Below are positions 54,367 through 64,000 of a DNA stretch of 64,000 nucleotides, piece by piece. Numbering within the stretch: the first letter of the stretch is position 1; each line of letters begins with the position of its first letter. The translations under genes were made by a program, and so were the position numbers. Origin of the DNA: Owenia fusiformis (taxonomy: Eukaryota; Annelida; Polychaeta; Sabellida; Oweniidae). Location: positions 23,886,455 through 23,950,454 of the forward strand of contig CAIIXF020000002.1 in NCBI GenBank assembly GCA_903813345.2. The letters are read 5' to 3'. The notes beneath the pieces were generated by a model. The model was given only the letters and a program-made list of their open reading frames with translations. It was not told where the DNA came from and did not search any database.

Positions 54367-54514
54367 TCACAGGAAGTGATCGAGATATTGGTTCGAATCT
54401 TTTGAACTGTTTATTTTGAATTTATAATCGGTTATAATTTCAGAAAATAACGACATCTCGGCGTTTTCATTGTTGGAAAATATCGACTTCGATTCTGGGA
54501 GCCAATCCTCCTTG
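54211..54514. repeat. 21-bp perfect inverted repeat with 262-bp spacer
   Basis: CAAGGAGGATTGGCTCCCAG (plus A) at 54211-54231 is the reverse complement of 54494-54514. GTTCATTTGG lies next to both arms in direct orientation. A minus-strand 87-codon ORF (54367-54630) crosses the right arm; I do not recognise it. Confidence 0.7.
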
Positions 54515-54861
54515 TTCATTTGGTATACTTTGTCAAGCCTGCCGCGTAATATTCTTCTGATCTCGTGCTCTTGAGAATTTATGATGGCTAATTTTCTAAA
54601 TATAGACAAAGGCAGATTCCAGAACTGCATTTTTGAGTGATTTGGCGGAAGAGCTTGCCTCGACGAAATAAGTGATTTCTCAAGACCTCAGTTGGTGATT
54701 GTGCTATCTATAGAGTATACCACTTTAACCGGCATTGCACATTTTTGTATAAAAATCCCATGGAATTCAATCATAAATGAGGAAGTTATTCCAAAATTAG
54801 AGGATTGCAATAACTCTGCTGAACTTATCACTGAAATCATCTTTAAAGGCATAAACGGTAT

Positions 54862-55911
54862 CTAGCAGTTTGCACTCCACGCAGCTTTCAACTCTGAAAT
54901 TGTAACGCCGTGGCTTGTTATTATTCTTTGATACTCACAAGGCTTAAATGGCACTTTATTACTGTTAAAGCCTTTTACATTGCGAAGTCGATACCCTAAC
55001 TTCCTAATGCAAATGGCGATATAGACGTCTTCAAGATAGAAGAATGGTATGTGTGGTGAGACACCGACAATGGCCTGCGCGACGCTCATGGTGGTGACGT
55101 AGCCGGTACCTGAGCAGAAGCCTGGGTATTGTTTCTCTGGATACTCTAATGGAGACGCATACCATTTTGACTTCTTGTCCCGAAGTGGAGCAGCTGTTGA
55201 ATGACAATATCCTATCACTTCTTTACTAATTTTCCAGGAGTCTATATCTTGTAGCAATTTTGGTGTGTTGACCCACATATCTTCATCTGTTTTCATAATG
55301 TATTGAGCGTTTGGGCAAAATCCAACTGCCCACTGAAAACCAGATATTGTCTTATACGTTAAATTTCTGTAGGTGTCCTTGAAATCCTTGATAATGATAT
55401 CTCCATACTGTTTTGCTTCTTCTACGATTTTATTATTCCAGTTTGGGTCATCGTGTTTCCCTAACAGAAACACGTACCTCACTTCCGAGGTGTTATTCTT
55501 TGCGATACTAGTCCATGTTTTACGCAATACGTTCCGCTTCATTGCATTCGTATGTATTGTAAAAATAAGCATTAAAAGTTTTACGTTAGACGACCGGGGG
55601 TGCTCAGTTGAACAAACGTCAATGTTTGAGAAAATGTAAGAAGACTGCGGGAAACAAGAAATACATCGATTCGGTCGAGCTGTCGGTGATTTGGCCTCTA
55701 AACCATTTGCGTTATTTGAAGTATTACTTAATAAGGATTTCGAATTTAATAAATGCGTCGGAGTTTGTACAAAGGGTGATCGGTTGAATCCTACCCTCAG
55801 CATGTTCTCAAAGATTTGCTTTGCGAGCCAGAAATTTAGGCCAACCGTAACCAATAACGATGTCAAAATAACTGACAAAAAAGGTTTAAAAATCCACGAT
55901 TTTGATGTCAT
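54862..55911 (-). CDS. Beta-1,3-galactosyltransferase-like protein (GT31 family)
   Basis: 349 residues in a single exon, a type II Golgi membrane protein. A short cytoplasmic N-terminus is followed by a membrane segment at about 12-30 (SVILTSLLVTVGLNFWLA) and a stem with NxS/T sites. The catalytic domain has the family's ordered motifs: RNVLRKTWTS, YRNLTYKTISGFQWA, IMKTDEDMWVN (the DxD metal site as DED), YPGFCSGTGYV and FYLEDVYIAICIRKLG. These are the b3GalT/b3GnT signatures, so it should transfer galactose or GlcNAc/GalNAc from a UDP-sugar in beta-1,3 linkage. The exact donor cannot be told. The ATG at 55911 is the first in frame and gives a proper anchor. Intronless GT31 genes are common in invertebrates, often by retroposition. 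No neighbour relation is evident. Confidence 0.93.
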   Translation of the reverse strand: MTSKSWIFKPFLSVILTSLLVTVGLNFWLAKQIFENMLRVGFNRSPFVQTPTHLLNSKSLLSNTSNNANGLEAKSPTARPNRCISCFPQSSYIFSNIDVCSTEHPRSSNVKLLMLIFTIHTNAMKRNVLRKTWTSIAKNNTSEVRYVFLLGKHDDPNWNNKIVEEAKQYGDIIIKDFKDTYRNLTYKTISGFQWAVGFCPNAQYIMKTDEDMWVNTPKLLQDIDSWKISKEVIGYCHSTAAPLRDKKSKWYASPLEYPEKQYPGFCSGTGYVTTMSVAQAIVGVSPHIPFFYLEDVYIAICIRKLGYRLRNVKGFNSNKVPFKPCEYQRIITSHGVTISELKAAWSANC

Positions 55912-55924
55912 GGTTGCTGATTAA

Positions 55925-56520
55925 ATTATCTCCCAGTTGCTGAGTTCTATGATTTATAAATCCAAGTCAAATCATCTATTACTCTTTGTTTGCAAACATT
56001 TCCTCGACTTCTCTGCGATTGTCTATGATATCACGTTTTTAAGTTTCAACACAAAAATCGAATTTGAATCGAATTGCTTTCTTATTCCTGCTTACAGAGA
56101 CCGATTAATTCGTTAAAGCTGTTCATCAGAAGTTGAATTTCAATTGAAATGAAGTCAATTGATTTCCACATTGCATAGTGCATAGACGTGTCGCAAAAAG
56201 GTGGGGCATTTGTTTTTTAAGGGTATTCGCGTGAATGTAACTTTGATTCCCCGGATTATAAGATAATATTCTATTTTCAAAAAAGGATTTGACAGCATTC
56301 TTTAATAAAATAAACTTTTCTCAAAACAAAGTCTATAATTATTCACAAATTATTCTTAAATGTTTTCATTTCTCAAAACAATTCTCGTCATTATTAATAA
56401 TAAAAAACGGCGAACATTGATTATAGGGAATGGAATGTTTTCAAAGTTATTAAAGAGACTATTGAGACTTCTCTGTGGCATTTTTTCTTTATTCCTTTTT
56501 GATTTGAATTTTTAACACCA
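55925..56520. other. Upstream region of the GT31 gene, no further gene seen
   Basis: AT-rich. The GT31 promoter should lie here on the minus strand, but no clear TATA box in a convincing position was found. Confidence 0.4.
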
Positions 56521-56529
56521 TAACATTAA

Positions 56530-56690
56530 CTAACTACTCAATATGCTACTTTTCACCACGTAGAATTTTAAAATATTAAGTTTGAAAATTCCATTTTTAT
56601 AATGGAGCTCAATGGGAAAAACGACACGATTTGAATTATTTTCAACGTAGCGGTGCGATTTTCTTGAAATTGACAGATATAATAAATATT
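56530..56690 (-). repeat. Dispersed repeat B, second copy
   Basis: The reverse complement matches 15225-15345, including GAAAATCGCACCGCTACGTT. The following 56700-58030 holds only short ORFs and no recognised feature. Confidence 0.6.
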
Positions 56691-58039
56691 GGTAAGGCGA
56701 AATGTTTGAAGAAAAATGAAGAAAATTCACCATCCTGGTTACGCAAAATAAAGAAAAATGTAACAGGGTAACCATAGTTTTGGTAAAGGTTTACTAATTT
56801 TAAAAGCATATCTTCCAGTATGTGTATCAAGCACAAGTAATACAATAAGTGAGTTATTAATTTGAATGGTATTATTGCATTCCTCAGCAATGACGACAAA
56901 AAGGTAAAATCGATCATATCAAATACTAGTTCTTACCATCAGATCGATCAATTATAATGCATTTTAAACAATGGCAATAGATCTTCAAATTCAAGAATTG
57001 AGCTAAATTGTAAATTACTAATCCCTTATAACTGTATAATCCCCTTCTCCGAATCATACTGAATTATAATATTTCGATATGCTTATTTTAGCTGCTGTAG
57101 TTTAGGTCACTTGATGAGATATTCAGTAACATGCTAAATAATCACTCGTAATAAGCAATATGAATTCTTCAACACAATCATTTTCAACAGCTTTTCAACA
57201 CAATCATGAATTTAGTGATCTGACCCTCAAAATACTTTTCAGGGGGAATAGTTTGTCCACCTGTAGACGTGTAGCATCTTTTTCTAGCCATATTTTCCCA
57301 GGCCTGCTGGAATACATGTACCTATTTCATTGTGCAAGTTTAGCATTGTTTTCCCATTGATCATTTGAGTTCTCACGTCAATATTATGTTGAAATAAAAA
57401 TGATAAGATGTCAAAAAGAGTAGTTTATTTTATTGTAAGAAATCAAAAATAAAATAAGGTTTGGGCAGGAAGGGAACAGGTGAAATCCTTGGGATACATG
57501 AATTAATTAATTATACGAAACATATTCATGTTTCTACAATTTAGGGTAACCCTGTGTTTTATTCTACTGGGACTGGTTATACCGGTGCAAAATATAACAA
57601 AAATATTATTTACTTATTATCATAATTCAATGTGACAATATCAGTCTTATCTTCAAATTTGTCTTTAATATAGTTTGCCTGTAAGGTTGGGCAAGCCGTC
57701 TTTTACGTAATGTATAAGATGTTGATTTTGCAAAGCTCTTATGGGCTAATTCTACAATATGTACTGTAACATATATGTAAGGGTGCCAGTATGTAGTCCA
57801 GTATATAGTAAACAAAGGAGTATTTTGGTCAACTCAATACATCTGATAAACACTACATGAAGTGTTTTATATGCAATGATTATAATATACAGGCACTTAT
57901 TCATTGTTACTGCGAATTTCAAAAGCCTCCAAATTGTGTGGAATAGAGCATGCAATGTTTTTCAGTTTCAAGCAGTAGTACATTCTGACCAATTGTATTT
58001 TCAGACTTATTCATTTCATGATTATGTAATACTGACCTA

Positions 58040-58300
58040 CTTATCTGCCTAGCATATCTTTAAAGAGAGAATCAGATCTAGCGAGCAGCATAACAAAACA
58101 TTGTTTCAATCTTAGAATATTTCTGGCTTATGTCATTCCTTTTCATGTCTATTTTCTGAAAATCCCTATAGTTTCAGGAAAACTAAGAATTTTACAATTA
58201 TGTATTATTTTCTGTAAGAATGGTTACCATTGTATTACTGTATTACTTGGGAGAATTAAAAAAAATCACCAATTTTTGCACTTGTGTCACCCCCATAGAC
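58040..58300 (-). repeat. Dispersed repeat C, second copy
   Basis: The reverse complement matches 15885-16130 over most of its length (AATGGTAACCATTCTTACAG, GACATAAGCCAGAAATATTC). Confidence 0.65.
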
Positions 58301-58879
58301 CTGATGCTGCCTTTAAGTGCAGATTACTTTTTATTTTCTATTCAAAGAAAGAAAAATAGGTATTTTGGGCACTATGTAATCTTTGTTGCAAGGCATTGCA
58401 ATTTAAAAAAGGTTTACTTTTAGAGTCTACGGAGCGAAATGGATATCTTGAGTACCAACTGAGAGTATTCGTGTAGTAAAAAAGACGTTTATATGTGCGC
58501 CATGATTAAATAAATATTACTCTTCGAAATTTATTTGCTATTAAACATCCACTATTCAGAACTAACTATAGGTACATGAGGTCATTATTATTATAAAATG
58601 AAATACCAAATAAAATTCTTTTGATTTGGAATCTTTTACCTCAGTTTTGAAGTGTGGGGATTGCATGTTTCATAATTTGACATATTTAACTTTTTTTATT
58701 TATACAGTATTTAAATCTGTGTCTCGGTCAACCTGACATTATGTGCCATTTTTACAGAAGTATATGAATTGACGTACATAGCATAGCCGTAGGCAGCGGG
58801 GGTTCGGTGGGTTCGAACGAACCTTCGGTCAGGATCAAATAACCCATCTTGGGCAATAGCTAAATCAGTCCTCTGTAGG

Positions 58880-58990
58880 AATTTTGTTTTAAGCCAGTTC
58901 TGGTCCAATACGAAGTTATTGAAAACAATGCAGACGTCCCATACTCCGAATGATTTTTACAACATTTACGAATAAAAATCTGGAATAGTC
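58880..58990 (-). repeat. Decayed fragment of the fold-back family
   Basis: 'GCCAGTTCTGGTCCAATACGAAGTTATTGAAA' and 'ACTCCGAATG' match the arm of the fold-back element at about 44785-44850. GC-rich AGCCGTAGGCAGCGGGGG text just upstream resembles that at 39490-39520. Confidence 0.6.
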
Positions 58991-59267
58991 GTAATATTGA
59001 TGAAACAAATGTTCTTTCAAATGTGTACATCTCTGTTTTGTTTTATTTCAATTACAATTTAAAATATTTCTTGGAACAGCCCCTGGGGCTGGCAAGTACC
59101 CCAAACCAATTGCAGATTAATTAAAAACGTTGTGAAATGAATCATTTAAAAGCGTATATCATTTATAAATTCAAGCATTTGTTCAAAATTCATTCTTTCA
59201 TTTGTTCAGTATTAATTTATCCATCACTTTTTCAAAGAAAAATCAATCATTGCAAAAAATGATTTTT

Positions 59268-60632
59268 ATGTCACCACCACAAGTGGTGGCATATTGTGGT
59301 GGTCTTCGTTTTTTGCGACGGCAGTTGGTGGTTGGCGTCCGGCGGTTGGTGGTTGGCGTCTGTAACAATTTCTTACAACTTCCTATAACTTAACAAATAC
59401 TGTTTAGACTGACTTCAATCTTTTTCTAAATCATCTACATGTTCTCAGAAGTTCAAATCTGACTTTAGATTTGACATTTGACCTTCAATGACCTTCTCAA
59501 GGTCAAAAAGGTCTTTTTTCAACTTGCTTCACATTGACTAAATTTTTTTTCAAAATCATCTACATGTTCTCAGAAATTCAAATCTGACTTTAGATTTGAC
59601 TTTAGATTTGACATTTGACCTTCAAATCTGACTTTAGATTTGACATTTGACCTTCAATGACCTTCTCAAGGTCAAAAAGGTCTGTTTTCAACTTGCTTCA
59701 AATTGACTAAATTTTTTTTTCAAAATCATCTACATGTTCTCAGAAATTCAAATCTGACTTTAGATTTGACATTTGACCTTCAATGACCTTCTCAAGGTCA
59801 AAAAAGGTCAAAAAGGTCTGTTTTCAACTTGCTTCAAATTAACTAAAAAAAATTTAAAAATTCATCTACGTGTTCTCAGAAATTCAAATCTGACTTTAGA
59901 TTTGACTTAAGATTTGACATTTGACCTTCTCAAAGTCAAAAAAAGGTCAAAAAGGTCTTTTTTCAACTTGCTTCAAATTGACTAATTTTTTTTCAAAATC
60001 ATCTACATGTTCTAAGAAATTCAAATCTGACTTTAGATTTGACATTTGACCTTCAATGACCTTCTCAATGTCAAAAAAGGTCAAAAAGGTCTTTTTTCAT
60101 CGTGCTTCAAATTAACTAAAAAAAAATTTCAAAATCATCTACATGTTCTCAGAAATTCAAATATGACTTTAGATTTAACATTTGACCTCCAATGACCTTC
60201 TCAAGGTCAAAAAAGGTCAAAAAGGTCTTTTTTCAACTTGCATCTTTTCAGAAGTTCAAATTTGACTTTTACAAGTTCTCAGAAGTTCAAATCTGACTTT
60301 AGATTTGACCTTTGACCTTCAATGACCTTCTCAAGGTCAAAAAGGTCTTTTTTAAACTTGCTTCAAATTGACTAATTTTTTTTCAAAATCATCTACATGT
60401 TCTCAGAAGTTCAAATCTGACTTTACATTTGACATTTGACCTTCAATGACCTTCTCAATGTCAAAAAAAGTCAACGAGGTATTTTTTCAACTTGCTTCAA
60501 ATTGACGAATTTTTTTTCAAAATCATCTACATGTTCAAAGAAGTTCAAATCAAACCTTCTTAAGGCATGTAATGTCAAAAGGTATTTTCCAACTTGCTTT
60601 AAATTGACCAAATTGTTTTAGGTGGTGACATT
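59268..60632 (+). repeat. Satellite-like array of about 125-bp units between short inverted ends
   Basis: About nine copies of a unit run tandemly from about 59430 to 60600. Landmarks are CATCTACATGTTCTCAGAAA, TCAAATCTGACTTTAGATTT, GACCTTCAATGACCTTCTCA and 'AAGGTCAAAAAGGTC'. Spacing varies from 120 to 170 bp through internal duplications. The array is bounded by ATGTCACCACC (59268) and GGTGGTGACAT (60621-60631), and the left end has GTTGGTGGTTGGCG repeats. This suggests a transposable element carrying an internal satellite rather than free satellite DNA. Confidence 0.85.
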
Positions 60633-60924
60633 TTGTCATTTTAATGCCTTGTTTCAGATACACTCCACTCATCTAAGATATTGTATAGAATTCAAATTGT
60701 TATCGTTCTATTTTACTTGCTCTCCATTTTCATGTTAATGTCATGATATGTTTAGCGAATAAATTACATAATAAAAAACATTGAAAAATCGTATGGTATT
60801 AATCTTCAAATAATGAAGGCCTAATTTATTATCAAGCCGTCTGAACTTAACAAAATACGTTTTATATTCGAACAGTCGCTTGTATATGATTTATATCAAC
60901 CAAAACGTTTTTATCATCAGTTGC

Positions 60925-61145
60925 AGTTGATCTGCTCCAGGGGACGTGCCACTGAGCTCCGGGGACGTCCAAAGAAATATTTTAAACTTTTTAAAACAAA
61001 GCATAACGGAGACCCACTAATTTTAATAACAGATGTTTTCATCATCAATACGACTACCCCGGATAGTTTAAAAATCATTCGCGTAAACGTTGTGAAAAGT
61101 TATCATAGAAGAGCGATCTTTCGGAATTTATAGGGTGTTTGCGCC
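60925..61145 (+). repeat. Diverged half of the fold-back element family
   Basis: GTTGATCTGCTCCAGGGGAC, then the repeated CTCCGGGGACGT, an A/T run and AAACGTTGTGAAAAGTTATC follow the same order as the right arm at 45985-46200. Confidence 0.65.
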
Positions 61146-61684
61146 TTGCCTTGCATTTGATAGCTATAATCATATATATACTTTCCATATTTAGCAAAAC
61201 ATCTGGATATGTTTTAATATAGTCAATATTGATAATTTAAAAATGTAGTGCTCATTTCCAGTAAGCTGCCATCTTTTAAGATTTTACTCAGGAAGTGATG
61301 TCATCGACTCTCAACTTTCATGACCTTGCATATAACAGTATAGGAAAATAGCACAATATCACTTCTAGACGAGTGATCCTTACTTTATGCGCAAAAATAT
61401 GTTCAGAGCTTGTCAGCTTAGAATAAAAGAAGAGACTTTTAGAAGGATTAAATCATAGACAAAATTGAAAAAGAATATTCAGCTAGTTTTGTAATTTGGA
61501 TTTCATTTTACAAATGTTATATTAAAATGTATGATTTTGCTTTCAGATTTCAGGATATCTATTCAGTATAAGATTCACCGAAAGCTATTTTAATATAGAA
61601 AATCAAATTGTCTAACTTTTTCAAAATCAATTGTATTTTGCGAAAACAAAATGCAGGTATCGGAAATGATGTCAATTTATTGGG

Positions 61685-61845
61685 GGGGGGGGTGTATAGG
61701 GATATCGTATATCGTATAAGAGGGTGGAAATTTATTGTATATTGTATAAGAGGGGGCAAAATTTATCGTATATGGTATAAGAAGTGTAAAAAATATGGTA
61801 TATGGTATAATAGAAAAAATATGGTATATGGTATCTAGAATTAAA
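61685..61845 (+). repeat. Poly-G run followed by degenerate TATGGTATA repeats
   Basis: A run of ten G precedes about seven loose copies of a GTATATGGTATAAGA-like unit. Short ORFs on both strands come from this composition. Confidence 0.8.
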
Positions 61846-62069
61846 GAAGGCTAATTATGAAGAAATTGTACCCTTAAGTTCCCCATTGTGCCAACTCTCT
61901 TACTGTAACCGTGTTGGAAAAACATGGAAAAGTAGTCTCTCTAATTGGTTCCACATTCCAGGTCAATCAATACTGTAAGTTTAGAGAAAATCCCTCTCAA
62001 ACTAAGAGTTTTGTGCCCTTTTCATTCAAATTTTCACAGGAGGTGTTAAATACAATCTCGAATAAGAAT

Positions 62070-62928
62070 CACGCCCTGTGATCGGGAGAAATGAACGGAG
62101 GGGGAGTCACTGATTTTCGGTCGAAAATTCAACAAATCTTGAAGATTTATTTTTTCAAGAGAAAGTTTGCAATTGAATGGCTAAATGAATAGGTGCAGTG
62201 GACGGGGAAATATGTTAGGTCTTCTTGGATTTTTTTTGTACTGTGGAGTTCTAAGATCATTTATCAATGTTTTTGATATAAATCAAGCAACTAAAACAAA
62301 CAGGGGTCTACACGACCTGTAATAAATACTTGTAAGTTAAGTAATTATCACAAAACTATTGTCATCGTTGATTTTGTAAAAACACGTTACCATACGTTAT
62401 ATAAAAAGTAATCGAAAATTATTAAGATTGAACAGAGGGGGGGGGGGTAATGTGTCTATAAGACATATGAAAAGAGATGTAACTTGACTTTATTTCTAAT
62501 AACTCCATATGTCCCCATTTTTCACTTTTCAGAGTTGTAACATCAAGCTGTTACTGAGTAACTGAGTTCATCATTTGGAAAATTATTTAAAAAACCCGGC
62601 AATGATATTAATTTTGTGATAAAAATTTCGCTTATATATATTATAATATTACAGGTCGTGCAGACCATTGTTGCTTGATTTATAGCAAAAACATTGGCAT
62701 TTGCACGTTGGCGACGCTGCGCCGTTTTAATAGATCTTTTATCTTAGAACTCCATCAGTTCAAAAAAAAATCCAAGAAGACCTAACATATTTCCCTGTGC
62801 ACTGCGCCTATTCATTTAGCCATTCAATTGTTAACTTTCTCTTGAAAAAATAAATCTTCAAGATTTGTTGAATATACCGAAAATCAGCTACTGCCCCCTC
62901 CGTTCATTTTCTCAGATCACCGGGCGTG
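62070..62928. mobile_element. Fold-back element with about 260-bp inverted arms
   Basis: Left arm about 62070-62325, right arm about 62650-62928. Paired landmarks are CACGCCCTGTGATCGGGAGA / TCTCAGATCACCGGGCGTG, GAACGGAGGGGGAGT / ACTGCCCCCTCCGTTC, and CTTGAAGATTTATTTTTTCA / TGAAAAAATAAATCTTCAAG. No coding capacity is seen. The centre includes a poly-G run at about 62437. Confidence 0.85.
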
Positions 62929-63115
62929 AGACTGCCAAATGTCATTGACTCTTCTTAACTTTGATGAAAAATATGGTCACTATGGCTACTCGTGTTTTGG
63001 GGTATGTGGGATAAATCATTAAAATATTTGAGTATAAAGTGTTTATACAGCGCATGTTTTAATACAAGCATCACAATGCTAATATAGCAAAAGGTGTTTA
63101 TTTGGTCTTCAAACT

Positions 63116-63577
63116 GTCATATGTTGGATTTCGGCTATTTATTTGGGATTTGAACAGGTGCCCTTTGAGACACAGTTTTGAGACACAGTTGACCTCTAAA
63201 ATATGATTAATTTGGGATAGAGTGGAAAACAATATTTCCCATGTTATTTTCCCATAGGGAAAACTCATGTGATCCATTGTTTTCAGCTTAATTTTGGTCA
63301 TCCAAAATTGATATCTTTAAAACCCCCGCATGAAACATATTTTCATTTAAAGATGTTAACCATGTCTCAAAACGCAACATAGTGATTGATGCAACAAACA
63401 TTCGAAAAAACAAACATTACAGAAAAAAAACATTTTGATGGGGTGTTTGCACATTCCCTGTCTTAAAGTCCAAATTATTTTATAATCTCTATGACTGCTT
63501 GTCCTGGAGATAATGCATTGGCCTAACCTATGCACCTGTTGAAATCCTCAGAAAATAGCCAAAATCCAATATATGAC
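63116..63577. repeat. 46-bp imperfect inverted repeat with 370-bp spacer
   Basis: GTCATATGTTGGATTTCGGC on the left pairs with GCCAAAATCCAATATATGAC on the right; pairing extends to TGAACAGGTGC / GCACCTGTTGA. The spacer has no ORF of note. The rest of 62930-64000 shows nothing recognisable. Confidence 0.7.
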
Positions 63578-64000
63578 TGAAATCTGTTACGATACCGTCC
63601 GTGGTCCTTTAAAAGAAAGTTATTTCTAGTTACATAGAGTGGTTTTCATTCCCATCTATACATCTTTGCCTTGAAATCATTCGTGAAACATGTGGTTTGA
63701 CCTTTATGGAAATTTGCTTAATTTTGACACACCTTTTTTGACCTATACTGTCTTTTTAAGGCTGCCTTATCTGAAAGCCTGACGTGTCTTTGTTCCAAAT
63801 GTTTAAACAATCAAGTCTCATCTTGCCTTTATTTCAAACTCTAGTTTCCAGACTCGAGTCCAATCAAAAATAATTAATTATCTTCATGATGGAAGTATGT
63901 AAAGTCCTTTATTTCTAAAACTGTTTTCAGTACTTAATATTTTCCAGGTAACTGCCTTACAAAATTATTGTACATTGTATATCTTCATTATTTACCTGAT

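Noticed and set aside
59268-60632. Short ORFs in the satellite array (for example 60436-60621)
   Set aside because: They arise from the repeat unit and change frame between copies.

Overview
The window looks like nuclear DNA of an AT-rich invertebrate animal, probably a marine lophotrochozoan such as a mollusc. This is inferred from intron-rich host genes, Ty3-type and Tx1-type retroelements, many inverted-repeat transposons, and a CAP/SCP secreted-protein family with mucin-like stalks. The species cannot be named from sequence alone. No bacterial signals, CRISPR arrays, rRNA or convincing tRNA genes were seen.

Host genes, left to right. (1) 895-4641 (+): the 3' seven coding exons of the ZNF330/NOA36 nucleolar zinc-finger gene; its first exon lies outside the window or left of the retroelement at 1-795. 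(2) 8026-14611 (+): a complete five-exon gene (first exon non-coding) for a secreted protein with signal peptide, a basic six-cysteine domain, a TEPP-repeat mucin-like stalk and a CAP/SCP domain. (3) 20392-37765 (+): a tandem paralogue of gene 2 with the same exon plan, a longer stalk and a lysine-rich insert. A dead exon 4 at about 16.48 kb shows that a third copy once lay between them. (4) 54862-55911 (-): a single-exon GT31 beta-1,3-galactosyltransferase-like gene.

Mobile DNA fills most of the rest. The main item is an 11.87-kb Ty3-type LTR retrotransposon (25687-37554, minus strand) with LTRs identical by eye, a tRNA-Leu primer site, a likely -1 frameshift signal between gag and pol, and a third ORF that has its own TATA box and encodes a basic C2H2-finger protein. 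It sits six bases upstream of the last splice acceptor of the second CAP gene. Other elements are a 5' LTR/gag fragment (1-795), a decayed Tx1/L1-like LINE (40605-44545), a nearly intact second LINE (about 47655-53615) with a TAATG stop/start overlap, a 5'-truncated LINE (18318-19353), a hAT transposase relic (about 39 kb), and at least eight inverted-repeat elements, some nested (Tc1-like in Tc1-like at 12.8-14.2 kb; a Harbinger-like dimer inside a fold-back element at 44.6-46.4 kb).

The right-hand 8 kb (56-64 kb) has no recognisable gene. It holds dispersed repeats, a satellite-like array of about 125-bp units (59.3-60.6 kb) and two further long inverted repeats. Exon coordinates were derived by reading splice sites and phases by hand; repeat boundaries are approximate unless stated.
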